Source of the DNA: Bugula neritina
Lineage: Eukaryota; Bryozoa; Gymnolaemata; Cheilostomatida; Bugulidae
Reading direction: 5' to 3'
Length of the DNA: 64,000 bases
Assembly: GCA_964035545.1 (NCBI GenBank)
Contig: OZ037768.1
Coordinates: 18,517,700 to 18,581,699 of the forward strand
In this document: positions 25,201 through 38,900 of the stretch, piece after piece
How positions within the stretch are numbered: the first letter of the stretch is position 1
How the letters are laid out: each line of letters opens with the position of its first letter
Program-made: the position numbers and the translations under genes
The notes under the pieces: model-generated
The model's database searches: none
The model's input: the letters and a program-made list of their open reading frames with translations, nothing else
What the model was told of the DNA's origin: nothing

Positions 25201-26670
25201 CTTGCATAAACTTCCATATTTAATTTGGTTCTTTGATTAATAAGTAATAATAGACAAATTCCATGTTTGTATTTGCACCAGCACTACATCTTAGAACTGT
25301 TTATCCCTTACGCGTTCAATGGACCATATATGTCCCTGAAAGCGACACTATCCACAGATCAATGGACCATATATGGTCTTTTAGGTAAACAAATAATAGC
25401 GCTTACTTTAAACTTCCAGTTTTCAACCGAAAAGGCTAAAACCTTTTGTAATTGAGGTTGATAGGGCAGCTTAGTAAGTTTGGAATAATTAGAGCCATTA
25501 AATTTGATTAAATTAATAGCTACCAAGCCAGCTAGTTGCTTTTCAATTTAATCCCTAAATTTCAAAATTGTCGGTAAAATTTAACGCTACTTTCAAATGC
25601 AAGAAACTGCTGTCAAATTATAGAGAGCTAGTTTATTTTATTCAGATTACATTTAGAAGAACATCTAAATAAACAGAAATGTTAAATTCACTATATTTTG
25701 AATCATATTATAAATTAATTTTATCATTTTGAATTTTCAATTTTAAAATAGCGGTTTTTAGAGGCAAATTAAAATGACTGATTTTAGCTAGAATTGAGGT
25801 CTCCCGTCACTTTAAGAAGCTTTTTATGAAAGAAAGTACTCTTAAAATTATATTATCCAGTTTGATTAAGGCCAAAATCAAGAGTAACTTTTTAATAATA
25901 AAATTGAAACTTATGCAAAATTTGCTAGCAAATTTCGCGATAAACTCAAACAAGGCTTAAAATTACGTAAGTTCAAAGTTGATCGCCAAAGGGTTATTCA
26001 ATTCTTTCTCTAGTCTAAGAAGAGTGTAGCTGTTGGAGAGAGTTTCAATGTAAAGGCAAGTTTCAAAAACCCTCTTGACAGTTTGCTCCTATTCTGTGAA
26101 TTTACTTTCGAGGCGGCTGGCAACCTTAAGCCTGTCACCATTTCCAAAGGGTAAGGTTGTTATCCGAGTTGTAGAAATATATTGGTATTTCTGGTAACTT
26201 CTGAGATATATGTTGTACACAATGTACATACATTATAGATTACAGATTATAGATTGATTAGTTAAGCCATCTTGTTTTCAAATAAAAGTTGTAAATGAAC
26301 ATAATTATCTGTATCCTCACTTTACCTATCTTTACTCTGTCCTGTTCCGGTAGCGAGATATAATTATCTGCATATTCTATCATATATTAGAATTTTCTAC
26401 TGCTTGAAGGTGTAAAATATTTAACCTAACAAGAAGTTAAAGTTATATTTGAAAGCCTGATGAATTGAAATATAATTGCTATGTAAAATGCAAACATCAG
26501 CTATGCATTTTTCAAACTGTTACAGTACAATTGGTCCTGGAGAGTTGGTTGAAGCAGAAGTAGAGATAACAGCCAAGAGGGCTGGATATTGTGTTGTTAT
26601 TTCATCATTTGAGTGTAAAGAGATGGGAGATATTCAAGGTCAATGCACTGTTGAGGTGAAAAAGAAGTAA
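16287..26670 (+). CDS. transglutaminase 2 paralogue with N-myristoylation motif
   Basis: Tandem paralogue of transglutaminase 1. Exons: 16287-16440, 18625-18715, 19259-19413, 19772-19878, 20481-20640, 20975-21063, 21724-21864, 22477-22605, 22896-23058, 23165-23290, 23525-23684, 23791-23986, 24291-24489, 24957-25123, 26014-26150, 26526-26670; phases agree throughout, giving 772 aa. The ATG has a good context (accATGG). The start MGGVYS fits the N-myristoylation consensus (Gly2, Ser6), as in membrane-bound invertebrate transglutaminases such as annulin, so membrane anchoring is inferred. The triad is Cys348 in YGQCWVF (codon 22911-22913), His407 in NFHVWNE and Asp430 in AVDATP. Exons from 19259 to 26150 have exactly the lengths of their partners in the first gene. 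Donor 18716 (GTTGGT) is non-ideal but the only phase-compatible one. Intron 1 (2.2 kb) and the 25124-26013 intron hold nothing I can assign. Confidence 0.93.
20670..20840. repeat. degenerate AAGTCA-type tandem repeat
   Basis: The unit (C)AAGTCA recurs with variable spacers such as AAGTCAATTTTAAGTCAAGT directly after a coding exon of transglutaminase 2. Intronic, with no coding meaning. Confidence 0.6.
22774..22895. repeat. AT-rich repeat before catalytic exon of transglutaminase 2
   Basis: Imperfect units (ATAACTACA, CATGTATATCTACACACTA) run up to the acceptor. They match the corresponding intron of transglutaminase 1 at 8700-8895, including the final ACACCACACATTGCAG. Confidence 0.55.
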
Positions 26671-26797
26671 CTATTATACTGAGTAACTGCTGTTATAAAC
26701 TCTTTTATTATTATTTAATGCTGTAATATAAATATGAGTGTTTCTTAAAGTTAAATATTTTATTTGAAATACATACATTGTTATCTAGTTTAAGCAC

Positions 26798-26803
26798 AAT
26801 AAA
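26798..26803 (+). terminator. polyadenylation signal, transglutaminase 2
   Basis: AATAAA occurs about 128 bases after the TAA at 26668-26670, a normal distance for a short 3' UTR. Confidence 0.5.
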
Positions 26804-27607
26804 ATTAAAATTAACTTAGCCATACTGTAGTGCACATCAGGGGAATGTATAATTAGAAAGTATAAGTTATATTATTTTTACAAAAAGGAAATCTGATATC
26901 CCACGATATCAAACCCAATTACAGGCAAAAAGTCCTTCTAACACGTAGTCTATACTATTATAACAATGATTTAAATAATAATGGTGAGCTAAGCTAACAC
27001 ATGTGTGAATCAAAAATATTTAATTTTTGTTGTTGTATAAATATATTAAAATATAAACAAATGAAAATGTTTAAGTGCTTTTAAATAGCCCATTTTGCTC
27101 ATTTCAAGGTAAAATATTGCTTTAGAAGCAAACTTTACCAGTCGGCACAACCAATGCATAATTTAGACATAGCAAATGATGTTAAAAATACTCATAATTA
27201 TTCAAAAGTGCACAATACACCAATATAGCAAATACCTTTTACTGTTAAATTACTTAACATTTCAATAATGATGAATTTACTATATTTAAAAAAAGCCATG
27301 AGGAAAGTAAAAATGTTTATGTAAATGAGAGAGTAGAATAAAATATGAAGAGAGAAAAAAGAATACAAAAATAAATGTTAGTTAGAAAATCAATTTAACA
27401 ACAAATCACATAACTTGGCGCCTTGTAATGCCTTTAGCATCTAGAATTGTAGGTTCGATCATTAAAAGATTTTTAAATTTGCTTACAAATAGAAAATATA
27501 AATTAAAAAGCCAAGGCTTGTGTAAGAGTTTTGTGCTCAATCTCTGCAGCGATACAGTCTATTCATACAAATTGTGTTGATATAAAAGGAAATGCCAGTT
27601 CTTTGCA
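26804..27607. other. convergent intergenic region / 3' UTRs
   Basis: Transglutaminase 2 ends from the left and the ANKAR-like gene from the right, tail to tail, with under 1 kb between stop codons. The stretch is AT-rich and presumably holds the ANKAR-like 3' UTR; I could not pick a polyadenylation signal for it with confidence. Confidence 0.5.
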
Positions 27608-30600
27608 CTAACTAATAGGGCTACTCCTAGTTTTGGCAGGAGCGGAAACAGCTCGAGCAGCAAATCTTGACCTAGCTGTAGAAGCACGGCTATCCCGGTA
27701 CTCTCTCCTGTGACTCATACCGGTCTTAGGGCGACAAGAACCTAACAAACAGCAGAGAGTTGATCTCGATGAATGCATATTTATCAGCACAGCAAAAAGG
27801 TCTACGGAAAAATCTTCTTCCGTAAAACATAAAATAAAATGGCTGGTCAATTAACGCCAGAATATATTTCATCATGCAAGTATTTAAATCCTGTAAGTTT
27901 CATGTTCAGTACAGAGTTTACACAACAGCTGAATCTAGGCAGAGTCACATCATGCATTATATCACAGACTGATCACAACACCTGAGATACTAAACCAGTC
28001 ATGCTGGTGCAATGAATGAGGAAGATATCGCATGATACATAGCATGCATGCCTCCTGGGAACAGTTATTACAAACTTCTTCACCAAATATGATAATCAGA
28101 TCTTGATCTTTTTAAACAAACCATAAAGAAGATAACACAATACTTGTGTACAATGCATATAGACACTAGTGAGAGAGATATGGAACAATATAATACCTCA
28201 ATGTAAACAACTGTGGATTTTAGTGCCTATCAAATATGATTTAGGGCTGAAATGGTTGACATAAGAACTTATATGGATTAAATGACATAATGGCATGTGA
28301 AACTTAAATGTTGTAATTATGAACTTAACAAAAACTTTAATTTCTACTCAGAGAGTACCAGTGATAGACTTAAATCTAAGTAACTTACCTTGCCGTTTTG
28401 GGGGGCAGGCAGGGGGCCCTCCATTTTTCTCTAGACTGAAACAGACATTAGCAAAAATATTGACATATGATACATGACCACATCAATTTATTTAAACTTC
28501 CTGAATACAATATTCACATCCTATTATTGTCATCAGTTGGAAGGCAGATACCAAACTATTTGAAACCTAAGTATAAGGCTCTTTTAAAGGTAGCGTACAA
28601 AATACATATATTTAATTATAGACTGTAGTCACCAAACTGGTTATAGTATACTAATACAAGTACCTGTAACTTTGTACCAATTAAAAGAAACCAGTTACAT
28701 AAACACAAAACAATCAGCAGTTGAAAAATACATTTGGTGTTGACCTTACAACTGTCACTATGTTACAATGTAAAACTATGATACCTTTGGGAAGGCAGAC
28801 CAATCTTCTTAGCTCGCTCAAAGTCTTGTTTAAACTCGCTACTGATTTTAGCGTCTGTGTCAATGTTTTCTATGAGTTTATCATAGAGTCCGGGTTTGTC
28901 TCGACAGCAGGAAAACAGCTTCCTGGCAGCTGTTTTATTGAAAGAGAGATACCCGAGAGCTACAGCACACGACGTTCTCACTAGGTTGTACTTGGAGTTC
29001 AGGTGATCAATCAGGACATCCACTGCACCACTTGTGACCATTGCATCTGGTATTCCAGCTCTGGTGTGAGCTAAACTCGACAGGAGACTCGCTGGAACAA
29101 TAGAGAAGAGATAAATTCAACTTATTCATACTCATATATAGAACTTTTGTCTAAATAAACAGGCAGACTATGAATATCAAAACTCTTGCAAGTTTATAGT
29201 CACAATCTTTATGAAAATCTCTGATAGAAAAGAATTTTCAAAGCAGGCTAAGGATTTATTCATACGTGTCACAGGAGTAACTATGGCTAGATACTTTATA
29301 ATATTACTAATGGTGTTTATTGGGGTTCGAACCCATAACCTCATGTTAGCTAAGCTAGCGCTCTAACCCCTAGACCACGGCTGCTCGAACTATGCATATA
29401 TGGTTGCACAATATCACAGCGTCCTGTCTACAGTTTAAACACGTGCAGCCCTCACCGGAGAGAATAACAACATTGTCCGTCTTAGATTTCAGCAATTCGA
29501 CCAGTGATGTCACGCCTTCTGCCGTTAGAGATACTTGATCTCTATCCATTATTACTCTAGCCAACACAACAATCTACAAAATGAAATATGTAGACACCTT
29601 TACAGAGTTCTAAACTTGAAAAGGATTTATGATTAGTTATTTAGCTGCTCTCAATTCAGATGTACATTTCTTTGGACTAGTCTTCCTTATTGATAGTATG
29701 AGTTTTCCTAACAAGTAACACTATTTACACATGTTGACTTTAGCAAAAAATGGCATAGGTAATAATGGCACAAGCGGAAAGTAGGTAAAAATGGCCAACT
29801 GGTGCTAAATTTTTCCAAACCCCAAATTCAAATCCGCATCCCCAAACCCAAATCTCTATTCCAAACCCCTAACCAAACCCTAATATTGAAAATGTGCTAT
29901 GTTTACCTACTTTGTCACTTGTGCCTTTATTACCTGTACCATTATTGCCTGTACTATTTTTACCAGACACCGGTAAAGTCATACACACGCATACAATATT
30001 TTATTCTGTATTGTTACTTGGTAATAATATTCATATTTTATTTTGAACTATTCTTGGTTATTCTACACTAAGACATGCAATTATCTATCATGTTTACATT
30101 TGGTAAAATTTGTGCTTTCATTGTAAGTACCAAAACTGAAAATATACCCACACAGCTACAGATATAGCAGTAGATTATAATTGAATGAGAAATGAATCAT
30201 AAATCATTTAAGAAAATAAATTAGTTACAAGTTAGCAAACAGACTTAGTTTGTCTGAAAGACATTGATCTAAAAGTTGAATAAATTTAGTTGAAGATTCA
30301 CCTAAAAAGAATCAAAATTTCTAAATTCAAGACGTGAAATATTTACCTGGAAAGAAGCGGATGCCCGATAGAACTCATTGTCAGATGTGAGAAATGGGAG
30401 AAAAAGGGAATAGCTGATCCCACCAGCCTCTCTGATTGCATATTGCTGAGGTGTATTGTTGAATCCAAATATTGCCAGTGCTGTTCCAGCTTGTAATCTA
30501 ATATTCTACAGAAGTTACACATAATCATAACATAATGTACAGGCACCTAAACTGTTTATGTAGTGTTTCATTAGCAGTCATTTCTAAAAATAGATTTAGA

Positions 30601-33600
30601 ATGAAAAAAAATAAATATAACGCTTACCAAACGCTTAATACCTGAACATATTGAAAAGCGAAGCAAAAATTAAGCTTTGTCAGCTCAACGCAAAATAAAT
30701 GACACAATATCATGTTATCCAGTAATATAAAAGCTTAATTCAAGCAAAGTAATAGTCCTGTACCAAAAATACACTTGCAGAGATAGACAGATTTGTGATG
30801 ATAGTTCAAATCCCATCAATGAGTGTAAACCACATAATATTTAATAAATTGTTTTATATGTGAGTCATCTACTCATCACAATGAGATGATAACCCCAGTT
30901 GAATCTATCTACCTTTGCACATAGCTCACTCAATATAACATAGTAGTTTAAAACGCACAAGCAGCCATAAGCTAACTACAAAGCAGCTGACTGAAAAAAT
31001 AAACAGAGAGAATAACCTAGAAGAAAGTATACATTCGCTAAACCAAGTTCTAAAAAGCTGGGTACACAAACGCTTCAATAACATTTCAAATTTAAAAATA
31101 ATTCTGTAGTTGCAGTAAAGTTACCAAGTATCGATGGTCGACATACGACCAGTAACGCTATAATTACATACATACATATATATGTATACAAGACAGTAAG
31201 AAGAGCTCAATGTACAGCACATGCATGTCTAACTGCCTGGGAGATTGTCTAATTGGTTCAGCTGTTGGAAGAGAGGATTTGCTAAACAGCATAAAAGGTA
31301 TTGGGTCTCCTTACCATAAACTGTGACAGCCAGTTACTATATTATAGAATTAAATTAAAGAAAATAATACACAACTCTTAGAAATAGAATTGTCGTGTTT
31401 TCTTGCACAAAAACTTCATTAGTAACAAAAGAATGAAAGAAATAGAAACTTGCTCTGTGCGTTACCTCATTTCTAACTTTGAGCAAATTTAGTAGTGTTG
31501 AGTATTTGAATGAAGGTATTTCTTTCAGCTTCTCCTGATTTTCTGTGTTGCCAAGGACAATACAGGCCAAAGAGCAGGCAACTTCTACCTAAAAACAGTA
31601 TAAACCACAGTTGGCTAACAGTGTAGTTAGCACTGTAATGAAGCATATACATGGAATAGCTGAAACTATTTATTGCATAGACTATACAGCTTTCCAACAT
31701 CAGTAAAATTATACTGAGTTGAAATAATATTCGCATATAATGTAAAAGATAACTATCAACAATTTCACATAAACAATATATAACTACAAACAACCAGCTT
31801 AAAATAAATTAAAGTAGAAATTTTCGCTAAGAAGCTAATAAATTTAGTCTTCATAATCATCAAGACTATAGAATCGGCATATTTAGTCTAATACCTGAAT
31901 TTCTTGAGATGGGGGGTTAACCATGAGGCCCACAAGTACAGGCACAGCATTACCATCAGCTATTTTATTCTGTGCTTGTAAATTGTTTCTGTGTGCTACT
32001 CCTAAGATTGTAAAACACTCATATTTATAAATTTCATGACACACATGATTCTGCAAAACTTCAATTTTATAGGAAAATTCTGTGATGTATTCAAGTTTGA
32101 ACTGTATAAAATTATCTTGTCTTTAGATATATGAAAATTTGACATTATCTTGAATAAGTGAGGTAAAATTTCATGTATTTATGCAAAAATGCCAAGGTGA
32201 GAACTACACATTGAAATACTAGTGCATTAAAATACTGACACATTAGAATACTGACACATGCTGATACATTAGTATACTGACACATTGAAATACTGACACA
32301 TGCTGATACATTAGACCAAGTATAAGTCTCACCAATGCAGAGTATGCCAAGAGTTCTGATGGCTGTTAGCAGCACCTTTTCAGATGATTTGCTAGATTTG
32401 ATGAGTCTAACGAGAGGCTCAATACCGCCCTCCTCACACATCTGATTCTGGTATTCAACATTCTCTCTACATAGAGCCATCATTGCCATGCATCCTACAC
32501 ACACAGCGTACATTACATTGAGCTGTGTCAACACGTTATGGGTTTGTTGTTAGTTAAAGAGCCATACAATTGTAATTTACATTTTTACTAATTAAACAAG
32601 TAGATTAAAGTTTTTCTGCTTTACCATTGGCTGCAATCAAGAAAGTATGTCTACAGCAGACACCATACTCAACATACAGTCTCTCACCTACATACTGCAA
32701 AGATTCTGATTTCAGCAACAGCATGTCTATAATCTGTGTGACTCCTATTTTCTGTGCTATTAATAGCTGTTGTGGCTTGGTGTGGCCAGCAATAGCCCAC
32801 AGGGCACACGCTCCCTGCTCCTTCACCACAGTAGACCATATCTGTAAACATGTAAATATGGTCTGAGTAACGATATATAAATAAATTAAATACTGTGTGA
32901 AATAAACTATACAATCTATACATTATGTATATCATATTAACATTTATAAAAGTTCTCCTAAATAAAACTGTTTATTATTGGAGGATGGCTAAGAAATTAA
33001 AACGGTAGCTTACCTTTAATAAGCGAATCAGAAACCTTGGAGCTTCATAATCCAGGAACGCAGACTGGTTGACGGAGTTATCAGTGCACAAAGCCTCAAT
33101 AGCACTGGAGGCCTTCACTTGTACCGTCATGTTTCTCGCTTCAATAAGTCGAACTAAGGGTCTGTAAAATAAGCATTTCTATGGAAACTTGAAATTGTTA
33201 CCTCAAAAAGTAGATTTTTGGAAACTTTGGCAAGCAAAAGTGAATACATATTTTATCCATTACCTATATAAACAATAAATTAAAAACTCAATCTGAAGCA
33301 TATTTTATTATAAAATTCTAAAACACTAACTCTATGAGTAGCAGTTAGCCTCAGACTAAACTCAACACACCACACTTATGAACTGTGAGCAGTATAGGAT
33401 TTGTAAAACTTACTCAATGGCATTTGCTTCCCGAACTTTATTCTGATTTTCTTCATGATTAGCACATATCGCTGCCAGAGCAGCTGAGGCAGCGGCTTGA
33501 AGTATATCTACCAGGATTTACAGACATACACAGTGATAACAAGCTACACTATAGAATGCATTCAAATCAGCATAATCAATTGTCAACATAGAAGACAACT

Positions 33601-35912
33601 CTTCATTTAATTTTGAGAAAATGAACTCTTATTTATTTATTTTTCATAACTTGTTCTCAAACTAGCATAACCATGCTGGCAGAAACACTGAACAACCATA
33701 GAATGCAAAATAAAAAATTCAGCATTTAAAAAAATTCTGACATTGTTTAGACTTTTAGTATCCTGTGACACAAAATAAATGCATGAATGCATATAAAATG
33801 AGATAAAAACTCAATCAAGTCAAATCATGGTGGCTTACACATTTCAGTTGAAATTTAAAAGGGCAGAATTAGTGGCAACAGATATAAAGAGTATTAGCGC
33901 TAAGATAGTTCACAGGGTACATAACATACAGTTCATATTCAGAGTAAGTGTTGTGTGCCAATAATTAGAATAGAGATGCCCATTATACATTATATGCTAC
34001 ATGCAGTTAATTAGGCAGAAGTTATCAATTTCAAAATCAGAATAAATGAAACTTTTACACAAAACACTTCAAATGCTAGCAGTCAAGAAGACCACACCTG
34101 AATCGTGAACTGAGAGAAACTCCACCAGAGGTACGAGAGCTCCTGTCTCCGCTATCTCTGATTGGTTCTCTTTGTTGTGTGCACCGAGAACTCTGAGAGC
34201 GTTGACAGAATTGACTAGAACGTCTTCCAGCTCTGACTCTAATAGTGTGATCTGCAGAACATAACTGTAATCTGCAGAACATGACTGTAATCTGCAGAAC
34301 ATAAATGCAATCTGCAGAACATAACTGTAATCCGCAGATATTATATAACCATATAAAACAGCTCACTTTATACGCAGTATATTTCTCAAAACAAAAATAA
34401 ATATGAATATGTAAACAGGAAAACTTACAGCACATTGCTCTATCAGAAAAGTAACCTGCATAAAAAGCTTATACCTTTGCTTGAAAGCAGTACAAAATTT
34501 CAAAATATATTTGATCTTTGAGCTGTTCCCTAAATCGATTAACTTAAAACAACGATCTGAATTGGTGTATAATCTTAGCAGAGATGGTATAGCACTTACC
34601 ACGAATAGTATAGCACTTATCAGAGATAGTATAGCACTTATCAGAGATAGTATAGCACTTACCATATATAGCATAGCACTTACCAGAGGCGGTATAGCAC
34701 TTATCAGATATAGTATAGCACTCACCAGAGGTGGTATAGCACTTACCAGAGATAGTATAGCACTTACTAGAGACAAATTAGCACTTGAAAGAAAAATTAT
34801 AGCACTTACCAGAGGCGGTATAGCACCCAGCCTAGCTAACTCAATCTGATTATCCCCAACGCAGGCTACATCAGACATGATGATAGCTGCACGAGACTGG
34901 ATCTCATCTTGTGGTGAACTCAGCAGGTCTATCAGAATCTTACAGGCTCCACACGCTGCCAAACCCGCTCTGATGTCATCTGTCAGCAGTCATTAACAGT
35001 CATTCAGAAAGCAAACAAACACTATGGGACACTTTTCATATGCCTCTTAATAAGGAGCAAAATTTATAACAAAATTCCTAGAATACAAACAAGTTACAAA
35101 GCTATTAGACATGATGTACCTTCTTCGGAGATGTTGCATAATACTGACGCGGCCACTGACTGGATATCTGGTCTATTTGACTGTAGCAGCTTCACAAGAG
35201 CTGGAATTCCCTCTAGAATATAACACCATGTCACTGTACATACACTGTATATACATTGTAAGTACATTTTGTATACACTGTACGTACCTAGAGTATACAA
35301 TGTAAACAATAAACATGCAGTGTATACACAGTGTATATACAGTGAATATACACTGCATATGCACTGTGTTTATACATTTAACACATAGAGGTTAAAGTTC
35401 TAGTATGGTAAAGCTAAGTTATGAGTCGAAATTGTGGCGGAGCCATTGGAATTACTTCTGTACGGCATTAGAAACAAATCCTTAGCCCATTTGAAAACAC
35501 CTAACTATTAGGGGTTCTCACAGGGATGAAGATGTTTAAACAGATGTACTTTCTTCATATAATTTGAATGCATAACAGAATATTGGTGGAGCATAAACAC
35601 ACTTCATGATAAACCATATTACATAACCTGCAATATTAACTACAATAGCTGCAAAGCAATTCTGATTTAAATGTTAAAAAACCTAAATAATCTACAGTAA
35701 GAGGTAATGTACTAAATATATAATAATAAAAATATTATTTTACTGTGTTATATGATGCAAAGATATATAAAACTTCCTCAACCGAGATATGAGTATATTA
35801 CACTCACTGTAATCTCTGATAGCTTTCCAGTACTCTTTGTTAGCTAGAGATAGAGTTTCCATGCACCGGACAGCTGAGTCTTGCATGATATAGTCTTGAT
35901 CATTGAGCATAC
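27608..35912 (-). CDS. ANKAR: ANKAR-like gene, armadillo-repeat block and C-terminus (exons 19-33)
   Basis: About 690 residues. Armadillo helices recur roughly every 42 residues, for example GIPALVKLLQSNRPDIQSVA, AASVLCNISEE, GALVPLVEFLSVHDS, AIEPLVRLIEARNMTVQVKA and GGIEPLVRLIKSSKSSEKVL. The last large exon (29091-28785) holds VRTSCAVALGYLSFN, typical of the ANKAR C-terminal end. The final two exons encode a basic Ser/Arg/Ala-rich tail. Exon 21 ends GAIPPL at 34810 and joins ITLLESELEDV at 34251, so the intron between them interrupts one armadillo repeat; both ends of that intron are tandem arrays. Confidence 0.9.
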
Positions 35913-38900
35913 CTGTGTAGTTTGGAGTTATACACACTTGAGTATGATTCATACATATAAGAATTCATGCTGGAAAACTAAAAACTTGTCCACATCGGGA
36001 GGGTTTTATAAAAAGTATGTACAGCCATTTCTAGTTGTCACTGTTTTCGGAAAGCTCGTGATGTTTTAATCAAGTATGCTTTATTATTTAAACCGTTTAG
36101 ATGATCAGATGGTACTTCAAAAAGTACAACAAATAGAAATTGCGTATTTATGTATAAATATATATATTTTTGTACAAGACTTAATATATATGCACCAGTA
36201 CTTCAGCAAGTGCTCTGCAAACAATACTCTATTCCTATATGAAAACTTTTCTCCTTCCCAGCAAGAAAACATCTGTATTAAGCACCCGCTGTCTCAATCG
36301 TTTGTCTATCATTGTGACCGATGGTTTTAACAGCCGGTAATTTCTAAAGAAAGTTCCAAAGAAGACAAACTTTTACAGCTTATTTATACATTGTCTGCTT
36401 GTTTCAACAAAGTTTTAACTATAAGTTTTAAACTCTTCCATCTCCTCCCATGTTTAGTAAGCCTTGTGAGCCCTCACTAGTAAACTGTGTGCCTATCGAG
36501 TTTTTTCACATAGTAATGTCTCAAAACAAATAACCACCTTGCACTACGAAAAAAAAGAAAGAAGCAAAGCTGGCATGTTGCAAATAGCATACATTTTTTA
36601 CCAGTTATAGGTTTTGCAAAGATGCTGTGTACTTACTAACTAAAACTGTCCATACAGAAATTCCTGGATGCACATTGCATATAAAGTAATCCAAAACATT
36701 GGTATGGAATCTGAGAGTGGCCAGATGAATGAGATTCTGCTGCTTCTCATTGGTCCGTAGTAACTCCGCCCCCAATGAAATCAGACAGCAGACAGACTCT
36801 AATGCCCCAGAACTAGCAGCCAGTAACATGGGAGTATTCTTATCTCTGCAATAAAATAGTGCTGCTGAAACAGCATGGCAATATACATCACGTATGTATA
36901 ATAAGGCAGTAATGCATGTGTGTAGTGACCTTTTCATTATAGGGTATTACATCTGTGCCTATTGCTCTAAAGATGCAATAATTTTACAATAGCACCACAA
37001 CTGTTCTGGTCTTTAACCAGCTTTAATGTTATTTTTCTACATTTAGTATTTCCAATAATTGTAATAACATGGTATATTATAAAACATGGCATAGGAAAAA
37101 TATTGAGATATTATTAATCCTATAATTATTCAAATGACTACTTACTCATTTTGAGTGATCAACTCCAGGAGCGTATTGTGTTTCCTCACCAACATCTTAA
37201 TGACAGGCACGTGGTTATAAAACGCTGCCTGGTGAATCGGCGCCCAGCCATTGTGGTCAATGACAAGTATGTTGGCATAGTTGGCGCACAGACAGGCAAC
37301 TGCATCTAAGGAGCCGCACCTTGCTGCTAGGTGAAGGGCAGTCGGACCTACAGTTGAAAGAATTAGTATTCATTTCAACATCGTACACATGCACTGTGCT
37401 AATCTAAATTGACATGTCTATTCATATCGATTTGAAAATTGATATAACTTGGTGAATACAAATATTTTCATCTTCTAGTTATTAACAAAGAATAAAAAGA
37501 ATACAAATAGTACGTGCTTTAAATCATTTCAGAGAGAATAATCATTTTAACCCCAGAATCATATATGCAGCTCTAAAACTAAAAACTAAAAAATAGAGGG
37601 GTGTTATTGAGAAAGCAACAACAAAACAGACCTGAGCCAACAAATACTGATAGCAAAGCAAATTATTGTTAACACAGTGCACAAACAACACTAAACCTCA
37701 CTGTATCATATACACTGAAACCCATTAATAACTTTTAAGATAATGAATAAATGTAAGTAAAATAGAATCAACAAAATCAATAAAATACTAAAAAATCTAG
37801 TATTTTATTAATTTTGTAACATGTGTGACCGAGATTTAAATTAAATAAATGGTTTTAGAATGACTAAAAGACTGTGAAGTATTGTTCTATTTTCTAAAAT
37901 TAAAATAATCATGATGAACCTATATTCATGCGCCTTTGCCATGCTGGACAGAAACCAAATTACAAACATTAATGTGCGAATACATCTACGGCTAATAAAT
38001 AATAAAACAAATGAGCTAGTTTTGTTGTGAGCAGCAGCCGTGATGACACAACTCCCATTACCTTGCCTAAACACAACAGATCTGCTATACTCATTAAATT
38101 GATCAGAGTCTTGATCAGTTGATGCTTCCGTTATACTATCATCACTTTCCTCCTTTTTCTGTGTGTTTGCTGAGTTTTAAATGGTACATATTATGTAAAT
38201 AAGCTCAAAGTTGAATAAAATTAATAAAGCAAGCGAACACTAAATTATTTAACTTTAACTGGAAGCAAAGGGTTATTAAAAGCTACTGTTAACTTATATA
38301 GCAATATTGTATTCTATTAAAAACACAACCATTCAACTTAATTTCAAATTTCAACATAAGCTACAATACAGCCTTAGTTCCCATTCCCCTGTGTGCACAT
38401 TAAATACTGGGCTATTGAATGATGCAACTTTTGGAAAACATAATTTTTTAAGAAAATTCAACTAAAATAGTTATGATTCATTACAGTAAAAAAATTAGGA
38501 TTTTTCTCACTCTCTATAAAAAAACCAAGCATCAGCAAGCGCATAGTGTTGTCTTGCTCCATTTCAAATTTTCAGCTAACAATGTAATGTACTCATGTAA
38601 AATTATATCCTTTATACCACCGTGTGCTCATACTACACAACACAGGCATTACCATATTTTAGAAATTACTAAAAACTTTAAAATTACTAAGTTTCTATAA
38701 ACAATTGATACAGCTGAGTTCAAGCAATCTTCTAAAACTAAAAACCTCAACTCAGAATAGTAAACTAGAAATTCTAAGGCTGGTAAAAGTATTTTTAGAG
38801 AAATAACTTAATTCCTTTTGCACCAATAGAAATTTAGATACTTCTAGTTAAGTAACTTATTTCCACATTAATACATGAATTTACCATTACTTTTATAAAA

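Noticed and set aside
32213-32318. CRISPR-like array
   Set aside because: Units are irregular, 16-22 bp and without unique spacers; this is a eukaryotic minisatellite in an intron.
34363-34962. 199-residue minus-strand open frame as a separate gene
   Set aside because: It is ANKAR-like exon 21 read on through the in-frame donor repeat array.
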